The notes beneath the pieces are model-generated. The model did not search any database and was not told where the DNA came from. It saw nothing but the letters and a program-made list of their open reading frames with translations. Below are positions 8,390 to 14,894 of a DNA stretch of 14,979 nt, piece after piece. The position numbers and the translations under genes were made by a program. Position 1 is the stretch's first letter. Each line of letters starts with the position of its first letter. The stretch is from an uncultured Clostridia bacterium (GTDB lineage Bacteria > Bacillota > Clostridia > RUG12999), in assembly GCA_949739095.1 (NCBI GenBank), contig CATIYX010000123.1, forward strand, positions 1-14,979. The letters run 5' to 3'.

Positions 8390-8519
8390 AACTCTTCTCC
8401 CCTCTTCATTTGATGCCGTGCGCAGCAAACTCCAAAAAACGTCTCATTTTCCGCTTTCATACGGCAATTCTAACTTTTTTTCTGGATTTTTCCAAGCTTC
8501 GCCTTTTTCTTTCTTAATA

Positions 8520-8548
8520 ATTATATGCATATTTCATTATTTTGTCAA
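8520..8548 (-). promoter_or_regulatory. Consensus sigma-A promoter of putP
   Basis: Minus-strand TTGACA (8543-8548) and TATAAT (8520-8525) with a 17-base spacer fully match the consensus. Transcription would start near 8513, giving a leader of about 124 bases before the putP ATG. I could not match this leader to a riboswitch class. Confidence 0.9.
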
Positions 8549-8957
8549 TAGACAGCTTCATTTCAACTGGTTTTACATGGTTTTTATTATCTATATTTTA
8601 CAATAAATCAATTTTCTTGTACATTGGATATATTTATTTCCTTAAATGTTAAATTCTGTATATAAAAATGCATTTTTTGAATTTCTTACAAGATTAGTAA
8701 ATTTTCTGCTTTCTAAATCTCTAACGAGAAGATAAAAATCGACTAAAATTCTACAAGTTGGTTAAAATAAGCCATCACTTTAAGTTTTGTTCAAATTTAT
8801 TGAAATCACCAAACCCGCTTTTTCACTATTGTATTTTACAAAAATTTATAATATACTACTTTTTGTATTCAGAATTAACAAATTTGAATATAAAATAAAT
8901 TACTACGATATTTATAAATGGAGTTTGTATATTAATCAATCTAATATTATTAAAATT
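8549..8957. other. Gene-free AT-rich region upstream of spo0A
   Basis: About 410 bases between the putP promoter and the spo0A ribosome binding site contain no credible gene. The region is much richer in A and T than its surroundings. Candidate spo0A control elements are weak: TTGAAT (8884-8889) and GATATT (8907-8912) with 17 bases between them, a TATAAT at 8847-8852 without a matching -35, and ATCGACT at 8738-8744, which keeps only the core of the Spo0A box (TTCGACA). An open frame joined to spo0A from 8787 is a read-through of this AT-rich stretch. Confidence 0.6.
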
Positions 8958-8963
8958 GGAGGG
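8958..8963 (+). promoter_or_regulatory. Ribosome binding site fixing the spo0A start
   Basis: GGAGGG lies six bases before the ATG at 8970. It decides against the longer in-frame start at 8787, which would add 61 residues absent from Spo0A proteins. Confidence 0.9.
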
Positions 8964-8969
8964 ACTAGA

Positions 8970-9776
8970 ATGAAATCTAGTTTAGAAGTATTAATTTTAG
9001 AAGATAATTTGGAAGAAAGTAATAAACTGCAACATTATCTGGAAAGTCAAAGCGGTATAAAAGTTGTAGGTTGTGCAGATGACGGAGCAGTTGGTTACAA
9101 TATGATTCTGGAAACAGAACCTGACGTTGTCATTTTGGATATGGTATTGCCAACCTTAGATGGACTTGGTATTTTAGACAAGTTAAATAGTATCAATTTG
9201 TCGAAACATCCTAAAATTATTGTTGTTTCTTCCTTTGGAAATGACAATTTAATTACCAAAACAGCTTGTGCTGGCGCTGATTATTATATGGCTAAACCAA
9301 TTGACTTGCCTACTTTCTACCAACGCATGGTTATGTTAACAGAACATTATGCGATATCAAAAACACCAACCGCAGAATCCATGCTCCAAAGCAACCCTAG
9401 TGAAGATTTAGAGGTTACTGTTAGCAATATTATCAAAATTGTTGGTGTTCCCGCACATATAAAGGGTTATCAATTTTTACGTGATTCCATTATTTGGACT
9501 ATTAAAGACACCGAAATTATTAATGCCGTTACAAAAGAGTTGTATCCTGGTATTGCAAAACGTTATAATACAACTGCTTCACGCGTTGAACGCGCCATTC
9601 GTCATGCGATTGAAGTTGCCTGGCAGCGAGGCGACTTAGAAACCATTAACAAATTATTCGGCTATACCATTCAAGTTTCAAAAGGAAAACCGACAAACTC
9701 TGAATTTATTGCCATGATTGCAGATAAAATTCGTCTGCAATTAAAAACCAAGCAAAACTATTCTGCCAATTCCTAA
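8970..9776 (+). CDS. spo0A: Sporulation transcription factor Spo0A
   Basis: Response regulator that, once phosphorylated, switches on early sporulation genes and represses growth-phase genes. Its 268 residues compare with 267 in Bacillus subtilis. The receiver domain (about 5-125) has acidic pocket Glu11-Asp12, phosphoacceptor Asp57 in VVILDMVLP, switch Ser87 and Lys109 in AKPID. A short linker leads to the effector domain (about 147-262), which contains GVPAHIKGYQFLR (159-171), the near-invariant recognition segment TTASRVERAIRHAIEVAW (201-218), and the C-terminal KPTNSEFIAMIADK. Every key residue is intact, so the protein should be functional. It is the only plus-strand gene and is monocistronic. 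The usual upstream neighbour spoIVB is absent: divergent putP lies there instead. No phosphorelay gene or histidine kinase is in the window. Confidence 0.98.
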   Translation: MKSSLEVLILEDNLEESNKLQHYLESQSGIKVVGCADDGAVGYNMILETEPDVVILDMVLPTLDGLGILDKLNSINLSKHPKIIVVSSFGNDNLITKTACAGADYYMAKPIDLPTFYQRMVMLTEHYAISKTPTAESMLQSNPSEDLEVTVSNIIKIVGVPAHIKGYQFLRDSIIWTIKDTEIINAVTKELYPGIAKRYNTTASRVERAIRHAIEVAWQRGDLETINKLFGYTIQVSKGKPTNSEFIAMIADKIRLQLKTKQNYSANS

Positions 9777-9798
9777 TAGTTCCCTATTTTCTACATAA

Positions 9799-9844
9799 CA
9801 AGAAGGCGTCCAAAGAATTTTTTGGACGCCTTCTTCTGTTTTTG
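9799..9844 (+). terminator. Strong intrinsic terminator after spo0A
   Basis: AAGAAGGCGTCCAAA pairs perfectly with TTTGGACGCCTTCTT around a very short loop, followed by the T-rich CTGTTTTTG. It begins about 23 bases after the spo0A stop. The convergent araC-like gene ends at 9966 and may share this hairpin, although the U-tract on that strand is poor. Confidence 0.93.
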
Positions 9845-9965
9845 CTCTTAGATATGCTTGGGTCCAAACACAAATATACCATTCTATGTTTCAAAAATTG
9901 TAACAGGTTATAGTTGTGATTCTATCCATACTTGTTTCCACAAACAGCAAAGCTGTATTTGCTAC

Positions 9966-11141
9966 TTATTTTTTAATTGCATTGGAATATTCACTTGGCG
10001 TGATACCAAATTGCTTTTTAAACAGCTTAGAAAAATAGTGAATGGAATTAAATCCTAACATTCCAGAAATCTGTGTAAATGTATACTTACCTTCCCGTAT
10101 ATATTCCTTTGCACGTTTCATTTTTTCTGCTGAAATATATTCCACCAAATGTTTCCCTGTATTTTTACGAAACAGCGTCGATAAATAGCTACTGCTGACA
10201 GGAATCATTTTCGCAATTTCTGACACCGTAAGTTTTTTATCCAAATGATTCCTCACGTATTGCATCACATCTACAATGATATCGCTTTCAATCGTATGTT
10301 TTATTTCCGTATCTGTTTTATGGATGATGTGCTCCAGCCTTTGTGCCCGTAGGAGTCGAATCAAAATTTCCTTTAAATAGCATAAAATTAAATCATAGCT
10401 ATATATACGCTGTGTCTCTTTTTCCTGCATAATTTTTTCCAAAAGCCTTTTGATTTCATAATCACTTTGAAACACCGTATCCGCCAGAAGCTCCGTCTCT
10501 CCAAGCTGCATATCAAAAGTTACCGTCATATAACAAACCGATATATGTTCATCAGCATACTGCCGGTGCCATTGTCCCGGTGCAAAAAGCATCAATTCAC
10601 CTTGCCGGAGCGGATATTCTTGTGCTTCTCCTACAACATTATATAAAGAACCCTTGTCAACATAAGTCAGTTCCCAGCAGTCATGCTGTTCCCCTTTAAA
10701 ATGAAAGCCCAACTCTTTTTCATGATACAGCAATGTATATAGTCGTCCCAACTCAAGTACTGGCGTAACTTCCGTTTGAATTTGCTGTTCTCCAACAGAT
10801 TCTGTCTGAATTGCATCTGTTTCGGAAGCGATGGCAATTTGAGCAGAAGATAACAATGGAATCACAAAAAAATAGATATCCGGCTGAATAACAACCGTTT
10901 TGTCTAATAGAAATGTTTCCAATTCCTCCGGCGATGTACCACATAACAAAACAGCACTCCCCTCTAAAATATCCAGCAGAACAGGGGTACTACGGCTGAT
11001 ATAAAGAAATGGCATTCGTTTCTCCTGCACATCACGCTGTTTCATTAGGGTATAATGATAGTTCTGCATAGCAACTTGCATACCGCCACGTTCAATATAT
11101 CCATAGCGCGAAAACGTTAAATTCGTTAAATTCTCAATCAC
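9966..11141 (-). CDS. AraC-family transcriptional regulator with extra N-terminal module
   Basis: DNA-binding regulator of 391 residues from the chosen start, longer than typical AraC proteins (about 290). Three parts are visible (numbering from GTG 11150). Residues 1 to ~130 form a mixed alpha/beta region I do not recognise. About 140-240 is a cupin-like arm with the GEQHDCWELTYVDKGSL and GELMLFAPGQWHRQ signatures of ligand-sensing AraC regulators. Residues 290-394 hold the double helix-turn-helix, including LTVSEIAKMIPVSSSYLSTLFRK (~308-330) and the hallmark FNSIHYFSKLFKKQFGITPSEY. The open frame begins at GTG 11150, but GGGAGG touches that codon, so GTG 11141, eight bases after GGAGG, is preferred. 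No transporter or catabolic operon adjoins it, so the target and ligand are unknown. It converges on spo0A and follows the asnS terminator. Confidence 0.92.
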   Translation of the reverse strand: MIENLTNLTFSRYGYIERGGMQVAMQNYHYTLMKQRDVQEKRMPFLYISRSTPVLLDILEGSAVLLCGTSPEELETFLLDKTVVIQPDIYFFVIPLLSSAQIAIASETDAIQTESVGEQQIQTEVTPVLELGRLYTLLYHEKELGFHFKGEQHDCWELTYVDKGSLYNVVGEAQEYPLRQGELMLFAPGQWHRQYADEHISVCYMTVTFDMQLGETELLADTVFQSDYEIKRLLEKIMQEKETQRIYSYDLILCYLKEILIRLLRAQRLEHIIHKTDTEIKHTIESDIIVDVMQYVRNHLDKKLTVSEIAKMIPVSSSYLSTLFRKNTGKHLVEYISAEKMKRAKEYIREGKYTFTQISGMLGFNSIHYFSKLFKKQFGITPSEYSNAIKK

Positions 11142-11202
11142 CGGCTGCACCTCCCATCACACATGCCTGCTTTCATATTTAAAAAGGGACTGCTCTGATT
11201 TG

Positions 11203-11258
11203 TGAACATCTCTTAGTATGGACATACTTTAATTTCCTGAATTTTTTATTTTGAACAT
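11203..11258 (-). promoter_or_regulatory. Candidate operator: inverted repeat between direct repeats upstream of the araC-like gene
   Basis: AGTATG-ga-CATACT (11215-11228) is a perfect 6-bp inverted repeat. It is flanked by two copies of TGAACAT (11203-11209 and 11252-11258), 49 bases apart. It lies 60-115 bases before the AraC-family gene, where autoregulation would act. No convincing -35/-10 pair was found here. The regulatory role is inferred from position only. Confidence 0.35.
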
Positions 11259-11303
11259 GTCCTCAGATTCATTTCATCCATTTCTTCTCTAAATCAAAAA
11301 CCT

Positions 11304-11340
11304 TAAAAGGGGTGACGCGCTAGCGCGACACCCCCTTTTT
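11304..11340 (-). terminator. Intrinsic terminator after asnS
   Basis: AAAAGGGGTG pairs with CACCCCCTTTT around an inner perfect palindrome CGCGCTAGCGCG, so the whole element is a near-uninterrupted stem. T-runs flank both sides and it can act in both directions. It begins about 33 bases after the asnS stop and separates that operon from the AraC-family gene. Confidence 0.9.
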
Positions 11341-11372
11341 CACTTAAACATAGGCAAATCGCCCCTCTATGC

Positions 11373-12767
11373 TTAAAATTCACAATTGCTAACCGTTCTG
11401 GGAAACGGCAACACATCACGGATATTGGATATTCCCGTAAGATACATAATCAGACGTTCGAACCCTAAGCCAAATCCAGCATGTTTTGTGCCGCCATATT
11501 TCCGCAAATCCAAATACCAGCTATAGTCCTCCTCATGCAAGTCCAGTTCTTTCATTTTCGCAAGAAGTACATCCAAACGTTCCTCACGCTGACTGCCGCC
11601 AATGATTTCACCAATACCTGGCACCAAACAATCCATCGCCGCAACCGTTTTGCCATCATCGTTCTGGCGCATATAAAACGCTTTGATTTCCTTCGGATAG
11701 TCTGTTACAAACACAGGCTTTTGGAACACCTCTTCTGTCAGATACCGTTCATGTTCTGTCTGTAAATCCGCGCCCCAATAAACAGGATATTCAAACTTGT
11801 CTTTTTGTTTTTCCAATAGTTCAATTGCTTGCGTATAGGTCACATGACCAAAATCGCTGCTGACAATATGATTCAGACGCTCCAACAGACCTTTATCCAC
11901 AAATTGGTTGAAAAATTCCAATTCTTCTCTTGCATTTTCCATGCAATATTCAATGACATATTTGAGCATGGATTCTGCCAAATCCATGTCGTCCTGCAAA
12001 TCCGCAAACGCAATTTCCGGCTCCAGCATCCAAAATTCTGCCGCATGGCGCGCTGTATTGGAATTTTCTGCACGGAAAGTCGGTCCAAAAGTATAGACTT
12101 TTCCGAATCCCATACAGAAAGTTTCTGCATTAAGCTGTCCGCTCACTGTTAAGTTCGCCGCTTTTCCAAAGAAATCTTCTTCAAAATTCACGCTACCATC
12201 TTCTTTCAGCGGCGGATTTTTTGCATCTAGCGTTGTGATGCGAAACATTTCTCCCGCCCCTTCACAGTCACTCCCTGTAACAATGGGTGTGTGCACATAA
12301 ACGAATCCATTCTCATTGAAGAATTTATGCAGGGCATATGCCGCCACTGACCGGACACGAAACGCCGCTGAAAACATATTGGTTCTGGGACGCAAATGCG
12401 CAATAGTACGCAAAAATTCCATAGAGTGGCGTTTTTTCTGTAACGGATAATCCGGCGTGGAGGTTCCCTCCACTTCAATAGATTCCGCTTTAATTTCAAA
12501 CGGCTGCTTTGCCTGTGGCGTCAGTTCCAATTTTCCTGTTACCACCAATGCCGACCCTACATTGAGTTTTTCTATTTCCGCAAAATTACTGATTTTTTCT
12601 GCTTCAAATACCACTTGTAATCCTTTGAAAAAACTTCCATCATTGAGTTCAATGAAGCCAAACGCTTTTGACGATCGGATAGTCCTTACCCATCCCGCAA
12701 TTGTTACAGTTTGGTCTGCAAATTCCTGTGTATTCCGATATAATTGTTTGATTTCTGTCCGCTTCAT
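11373..12767 (-). CDS. asnS: Asparagine--tRNA ligase
   Basis: Class IIb synthetase that attaches Asn to tRNA-Asn. Its 464 residues are normal for bacterial AsnRS. The N-terminal OB fold (about 15-105) binds the anticodon and contains TIAGWVRTIRSSKAFGFIELNDG (22-44). The catalytic domain shows SDCEGAGEMF (166-175), TVSGQLNAE (207-215), motif 2 FRAENSNTARHAAEF (231-245), and motif 3 GFGLGFERLIMYLTG (431-445) before the family's NIRDVLPFPR. The GEMF and SNTARH signatures separate AsnRS from AspRS. Start ATG at 12767 begins MKRTEIKQLY as in homologues, though its ribosome binding site is poor: AAAAGGA lies unusually far, about 14 bases, upstream. It sits 27 bases after asnA, so one transcript probably makes asparagine and loads it. 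Confidence 0.98.
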   Translation of the reverse strand: MKRTEIKQLYRNTQEFADQTVTIAGWVRTIRSSKAFGFIELNDGSFFKGLQVVFEAEKISNFAEIEKLNVGSALVVTGKLELTPQAKQPFEIKAESIEVEGTSTPDYPLQKKRHSMEFLRTIAHLRPRTNMFSAAFRVRSVAAYALHKFFNENGFVYVHTPIVTGSDCEGAGEMFRITTLDAKNPPLKEDGSVNFEEDFFGKAANLTVSGQLNAETFCMGFGKVYTFGPTFRAENSNTARHAAEFWMLEPEIAFADLQDDMDLAESMLKYVIEYCMENAREELEFFNQFVDKGLLERLNHIVSSDFGHVTYTQAIELLEKQKDKFEYPVYWGADLQTEHERYLTEEVFQKPVFVTDYPKEIKAFYMRQNDDGKTVAAMDCLVPGIGEIIGGSQREERLDVLLAKMKELDLHEEDYSWYLDLRKYGGTKHAGFGLGFERLIMYLTGISNIRDVLPFPRTVSNCEF

Positions 12768-12794
12768 AGCTACTGATCAATCCTTTTCATAAAA

Positions 12795-13805
12795 TTAAAG
12801 TAAATTTATCTGATGTGCAGCGCACTGCTCCATTGTTTCATCCGGCCAGACAGATGATTGTACTTCGCCAATATGCGCCTTTGATAACATATACATGCAT
12901 AACCGCGACTGTCCGATTCCGCCGCCAATGGTATATGGCAGCTTTCCCTCCAGCAGTTGTTTATGGAAATCCAATTCCATTCGCTCTTGACAATTTGCTT
13001 TCTCCAATTGTATACGCAGAGCTTCTTCATCTACGCGCACTCCCATGGAGGACAATTCAAACGCACATTCCAGCAATGGGAACCAACACAAAATATCTCC
13101 ATTGAGTGCCCAGTCATCATAGTCCGGCGCACGTCCGTCATGCTTTTCTCCCGAATCAAGTTTATCGCCAATTCCAATGACAAAAATAGCACCATATTCT
13201 TTTGCTGCCCGATTCTCTCGTTCCTTCGGGGACAGTTCCGGATAGCGGTCTTCCAGCTCCTGTGCCGTGATAAACGTAAGTCGCTCTGGCATGTTGTTTT
13301 TCACAGAAGGATAGCGGTCGCAAACATATTGCTGCGTTTTACGCATTGCACCATATATCGTCTCAACAGTTGCCTTCAATGTTTCCAAATTGCGCTGAGA
13401 TTTTTCAATCACTTTTTCCCAGTCCCACTGGTCCACATAAACAGAATGCAGATTATCTGTTTCTTCGTCCCGTCGTATTGCATTCATATCTGTATATAGT
13501 CCATAACCAGGCTCAAATCCATATCGTTTGAGCGCCATCCGTTTCCATTTTGCCAGCGAATGCACAATCTCCACATTGCTCCCCACCGCCGGTATATCAA
13601 ACGACACAGGTCTTTCACTTCCGTTCAAATTATCATTTAACCCGCTTTCCGGTCGCACAAACAATGGCGCTGACACCCGCTGCAAGCGCAATGCACCGGC
13701 AAGCTGCGCTTCAAAATAGTCTTTAATCAGTTTAATTGCAGATACCGTATCCCTTAAGCTAAGCGTAGAATGGTATCCCTCCGGCAAAAGTAGCTGTGTT
13801 GACAT
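12795..13805 (-). CDS. asnA: Aspartate--ammonia ligase (asparagine synthetase A)
   Basis: ATP-dependent enzyme that makes asparagine from aspartate and free ammonium (EC 6.3.1.1), structurally related to class II synthetases. It has 336 residues (E. coli AsnA has 330). Family signatures are the N-terminal LPEGYHSTLSLRDTV (7-21), RVSAPLFVRPESGLND (43-58), EIVHSLAKWKRMAL, the LYTDMNAIRRDE aspartate/ATP site (~104-115), VYVDQWDWEKV, and C-terminal GGGIGQSRLCMYML (294-307). Start ATG at 13805 follows AGGAGG at good spacing. It is first in the asnA-asnS operon. Use of ammonium rather than glutamine fits an anaerobe living with ample ammonium (inference). The leader of about 150 bases has no T-box motif; its control region carries the nested inverted repeats listed separately. 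Confidence 0.98.
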   Translation of the reverse strand: MSTQLLLPEGYHSTLSLRDTVSAIKLIKDYFEAQLAGALRLQRVSAPLFVRPESGLNDNLNGSERPVSFDIPAVGSNVEIVHSLAKWKRMALKRYGFEPGYGLYTDMNAIRRDEETDNLHSVYVDQWDWEKVIEKSQRNLETLKATVETIYGAMRKTQQYVCDRYPSVKNNMPERLTFITAQELEDRYPELSPKERENRAAKEYGAIFVIGIGDKLDSGEKHDGRAPDYDDWALNGDILCWFPLLECAFELSSMGVRVDEEALRIQLEKANCQERMELDFHKQLLEGKLPYTIGGGIGQSRLCMYMLSKAHIGEVQSSVWPDETMEQCAAHQINLL

Positions 13806-13867
13806 GCATCAAACCTCCTGTAGTACATGATTTATGTATCTAAATATATTTTTTCATAAATTTTTTC

Positions 13868-13975
13868 ATGTGGTATAATTTCGTGCATCTCCGCCGGCTG
13901 CCACGTTTTATGCGTAGCGAGGCGGAGCCTTTTTAAATCCGTATAATATACACTCTCGCGTATATTATACCACAT
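13868..13975. repeat. 108-bp nested inverted-repeat element in the asnA leader/promoter
   Basis: The ends are perfect 12-bp inverted copies, ATGTGGTATAAT (13868-13879) and ATTATACCACAT (13964-13975). Inside, CTCCGCC (13889-13895) pairs with GGCGGAG (13921-13927), and within that GCT...ACG pairs with CGTAGC around a 7-base loop with a 3-base bulge. A third inverted repeat occupies 13941-13970. The GC-rich core contrasts with the AT-rich flanks. The architecture fits a MITE-like or other small palindromic repeat, or a structured 5' leader of asnA. No target-site duplication is evident. Confidence 0.6.
13941..13970 (-). promoter_or_regulatory. Operator-like inverted repeat over the asnA start site
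   Basis: GTATAATATAC (13941-13951) and GTATATTATAC (13960-13970) are perfect 11-bp inverted arms around an 8-base centre. One arm contains the asnA -10 box and the predicted start site (~13957) falls in the centre, so a dimeric protein bound here would block transcription. The regulator is unknown. Confidence 0.5.
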
Positions 13976-13992
13976 AATGGAAGAGATATCAA
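13964..13992 (-). promoter_or_regulatory. Sigma-A promoter of asnA-asnS
   Basis: Minus-strand TTGATA (13987-13992) and TATAAT (13964-13969) have a 17-base spacer, plus an extended -10 (TGG before TATAAT). It gives a leader of about 150 bases. The -10 box is formed by the end of the 108-bp repeat element while the -35 lies outside it. Confidence 0.87.
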
Positions 13993-14020
13993 ATATTTTT
14001 TCCTGTTTTTTCAGGAGATT

Positions 14021-14284
14021 CTATTCAGCCGTCTTCTCATCTTTCCAGTTCCACCATTTCAATTTTTCGGCTTCATATGATTCGTTTTCCGCATAATATA
14101 CCGCCAACCGATAGACATATAGCAGGCAACGGTCTTGCAAAGCGCCTTCAAAAAAGCAGCTCTTTTGATATAGCTCCTCCGGATCTTTTCCTTTTAAGTC
14201 TGCCACGCTGAATATCCCAATGTTCATCAAATCCTGTGCAATATTTTTTCCAACACCCGGAATCTGAGTTAAATCACTTTTCAT
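14021..14284 (-). CDS. Cdd1-like helix-hairpin-helix protein
   Basis: Small protein of 87 residues resembling the Cdd1 ('pathogenicity locus') family, found in many Firmicutes. The N-terminal IPGVGKNIAQDLMNIGI (8-24) is a helix-hairpin-helix of the kind that grips DNA backbone in repair proteins. The middle DPEELYQKSCFFEGALQDRCLLYVYRLAVYYA and the tail LKWWNWKD are family hallmarks. Start ATG at 14284 has an ideal AAGGAGG about seven bases upstream. It has its own promoter and stands between the asnA operon and the mazF-linked gene. Function is not established; nucleic-acid binding is inferred from the motif. The family name does not imply virulence here. Confidence 0.85.
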   Translation of the reverse strand: MKSDLTQIPGVGKNIAQDLMNIGIFSVADLKGKDPEELYQKSCFFEGALQDRCLLYVYRLAVYYAENESYEAEKLKWWNWKDEKTAE

Positions 14285-14321
14285 AATCTGCCTCCTTTCA
14301 TAGCATTTTTTCTCTTCTTCT

Positions 14322-14350
14322 ATCCTAACATGATTTTTTCTTTATTGCAA
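14322..14350 (-). promoter_or_regulatory. Probable sigma-A promoter of the Cdd1-like gene
   Basis: Minus-strand TTGCAA (14345-14350) and TAGGAT (14322-14327) are 17 bases apart, with an extended -10 TG (TGT before TAGGAT). It lies about 38 bases before the gene and just downstream of the preceding terminator. Confidence 0.65.
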
Positions 14351-14359
14351 GCCCTACGC

Positions 14360-14400
14360 AAAAAAGTAAGACCACCTCTTGCCGAAGTGGTCCCACTGCT
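14360..14400 (-). terminator. Intrinsic terminator after the mazF-linked gene
   Basis: On the minus strand GACCAC pairs with GTGGTC, flanked by AGT/ACT pairing, around a TTCGGC-containing loop, and is followed by six U (complement of 14360-14365). It starts about 10 bases after the stop at 14409. Confidence 0.85.
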
Positions 14401-14408
14401 TATTTTCA

Positions 14409-14846
14409 CTATTGCATCGTATATCCGCCGCGTACCATCACTAACACTTCTGCTGCAGTCGCTTTCACGCCGCGTCCATCGCCCAGCGGTACAATCAGTA
14501 AATGATTCGATGGCATTTGTCCACCATCCGCGATGTCCACGCCGCTTGTTACATCGGAAAGACCGCCTTTTTGAGAGGCAATCACAGTTGCTGTTCCCAT
14601 ACGCAGAATGAGTTCTGCTCCTTTTTCTGCCATCAGGGTTTGTCCTTCTTTCAGCGTCACGACATCATATTGCGGCACAGCTTTTTGATCTATGTAGCTC
14701 TGCACCTTTGTCATGAAAATATTTTCCAGATAACTAACGGACACCACTGGGTCCTCTTCTGAACCTGGCGCGGCAATGACCACCACCGCAAACACTATCA
14801 TAATCGCCAATGATAGTACCATTCCTGCAAAAAACGATTTCTTCAT
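14409..14846 (-). CDS. Conserved membrane-anchored protein of unknown function
   Basis: A 145-residue protein with a single N-terminal hydrophobic segment (about 5-27) behind MKK, so it is secreted or anchored with its C-terminus outside. No lipobox cysteine follows, and the AAPGSEED stretch could hold a signal peptidase I site. The exported part begins EEDPVVSVSYLENIF and has a short helical stretch. The rest is a compact beta-rich domain (about 62-143) with VVTLKEGQTLMAEKGAELILR, TATVIASQKGGLSDVT and NHLLIVPLGDGRGVKAT. I recall similar proteins in clostridial genomes but know of no assigned function. The AAAGGGGG ribosome binding site is well placed. It follows the mazF-like gene by 48 bases and ends at a terminator, so the two are probably cotranscribed. 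Confidence 0.8.
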   Translation of the reverse strand: MKKSFFAGMVLSLAIMIVFAVVVIAAPGSEEDPVVSVSYLENIFMTKVQSYIDQKAVPQYDVVTLKEGQTLMAEKGAELILRMGTATVIASQKGGLSDVTSGVDIADGGQMPSNHLLIVPLGDGRGVKATAAEVLVMVRGGYTMQ

Positions 14847-14894
14847 TTGTTTTTCCCCCTTTAAAGTAGTTCCTTTTTGTCTTATTTGTTCCCT

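Noticed and set aside
8390..8428. Longer putP start at TTG 8428
   Set aside because: No ribosome binding site. The added 13 residues are hydrophilic and absent from PutP, while ATG 8389 has GAGGGGAG at good spacing.
8787..8969. 61-residue N-terminal extension of Spo0A
   Set aside because: GGAGGG before ATG 8970 and the 268-residue family length fix the start; the extension is AT-rich read-through.
9845..9965. Possible small RNA or gene between the spo0A terminator and the araC-like stop
   Set aside because: Only a 5-bp hairpin (ACAGC/GCTGT) is visible, with no promoter or open frame.
11304..11340. CGCGCTAGCGCG palindrome as a separate regulatory or recombination site
   Set aside because: It is fully explained as the top of the asnS terminator stem with flanking T-runs.
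14001..14016. Short inverted repeat TCCTG/CAGGA just after the Cdd1-like gene as terminator
   Set aside because: On the transcribed strand it is followed by A residues, not U, and the stem is only five pairs.
13806..14020. T-box leader upstream of asnA
   Set aside because: No AGGGTGGNACCGCG-type core and no terminator/antiterminator pair was found; the structure present is a different nested repeat.
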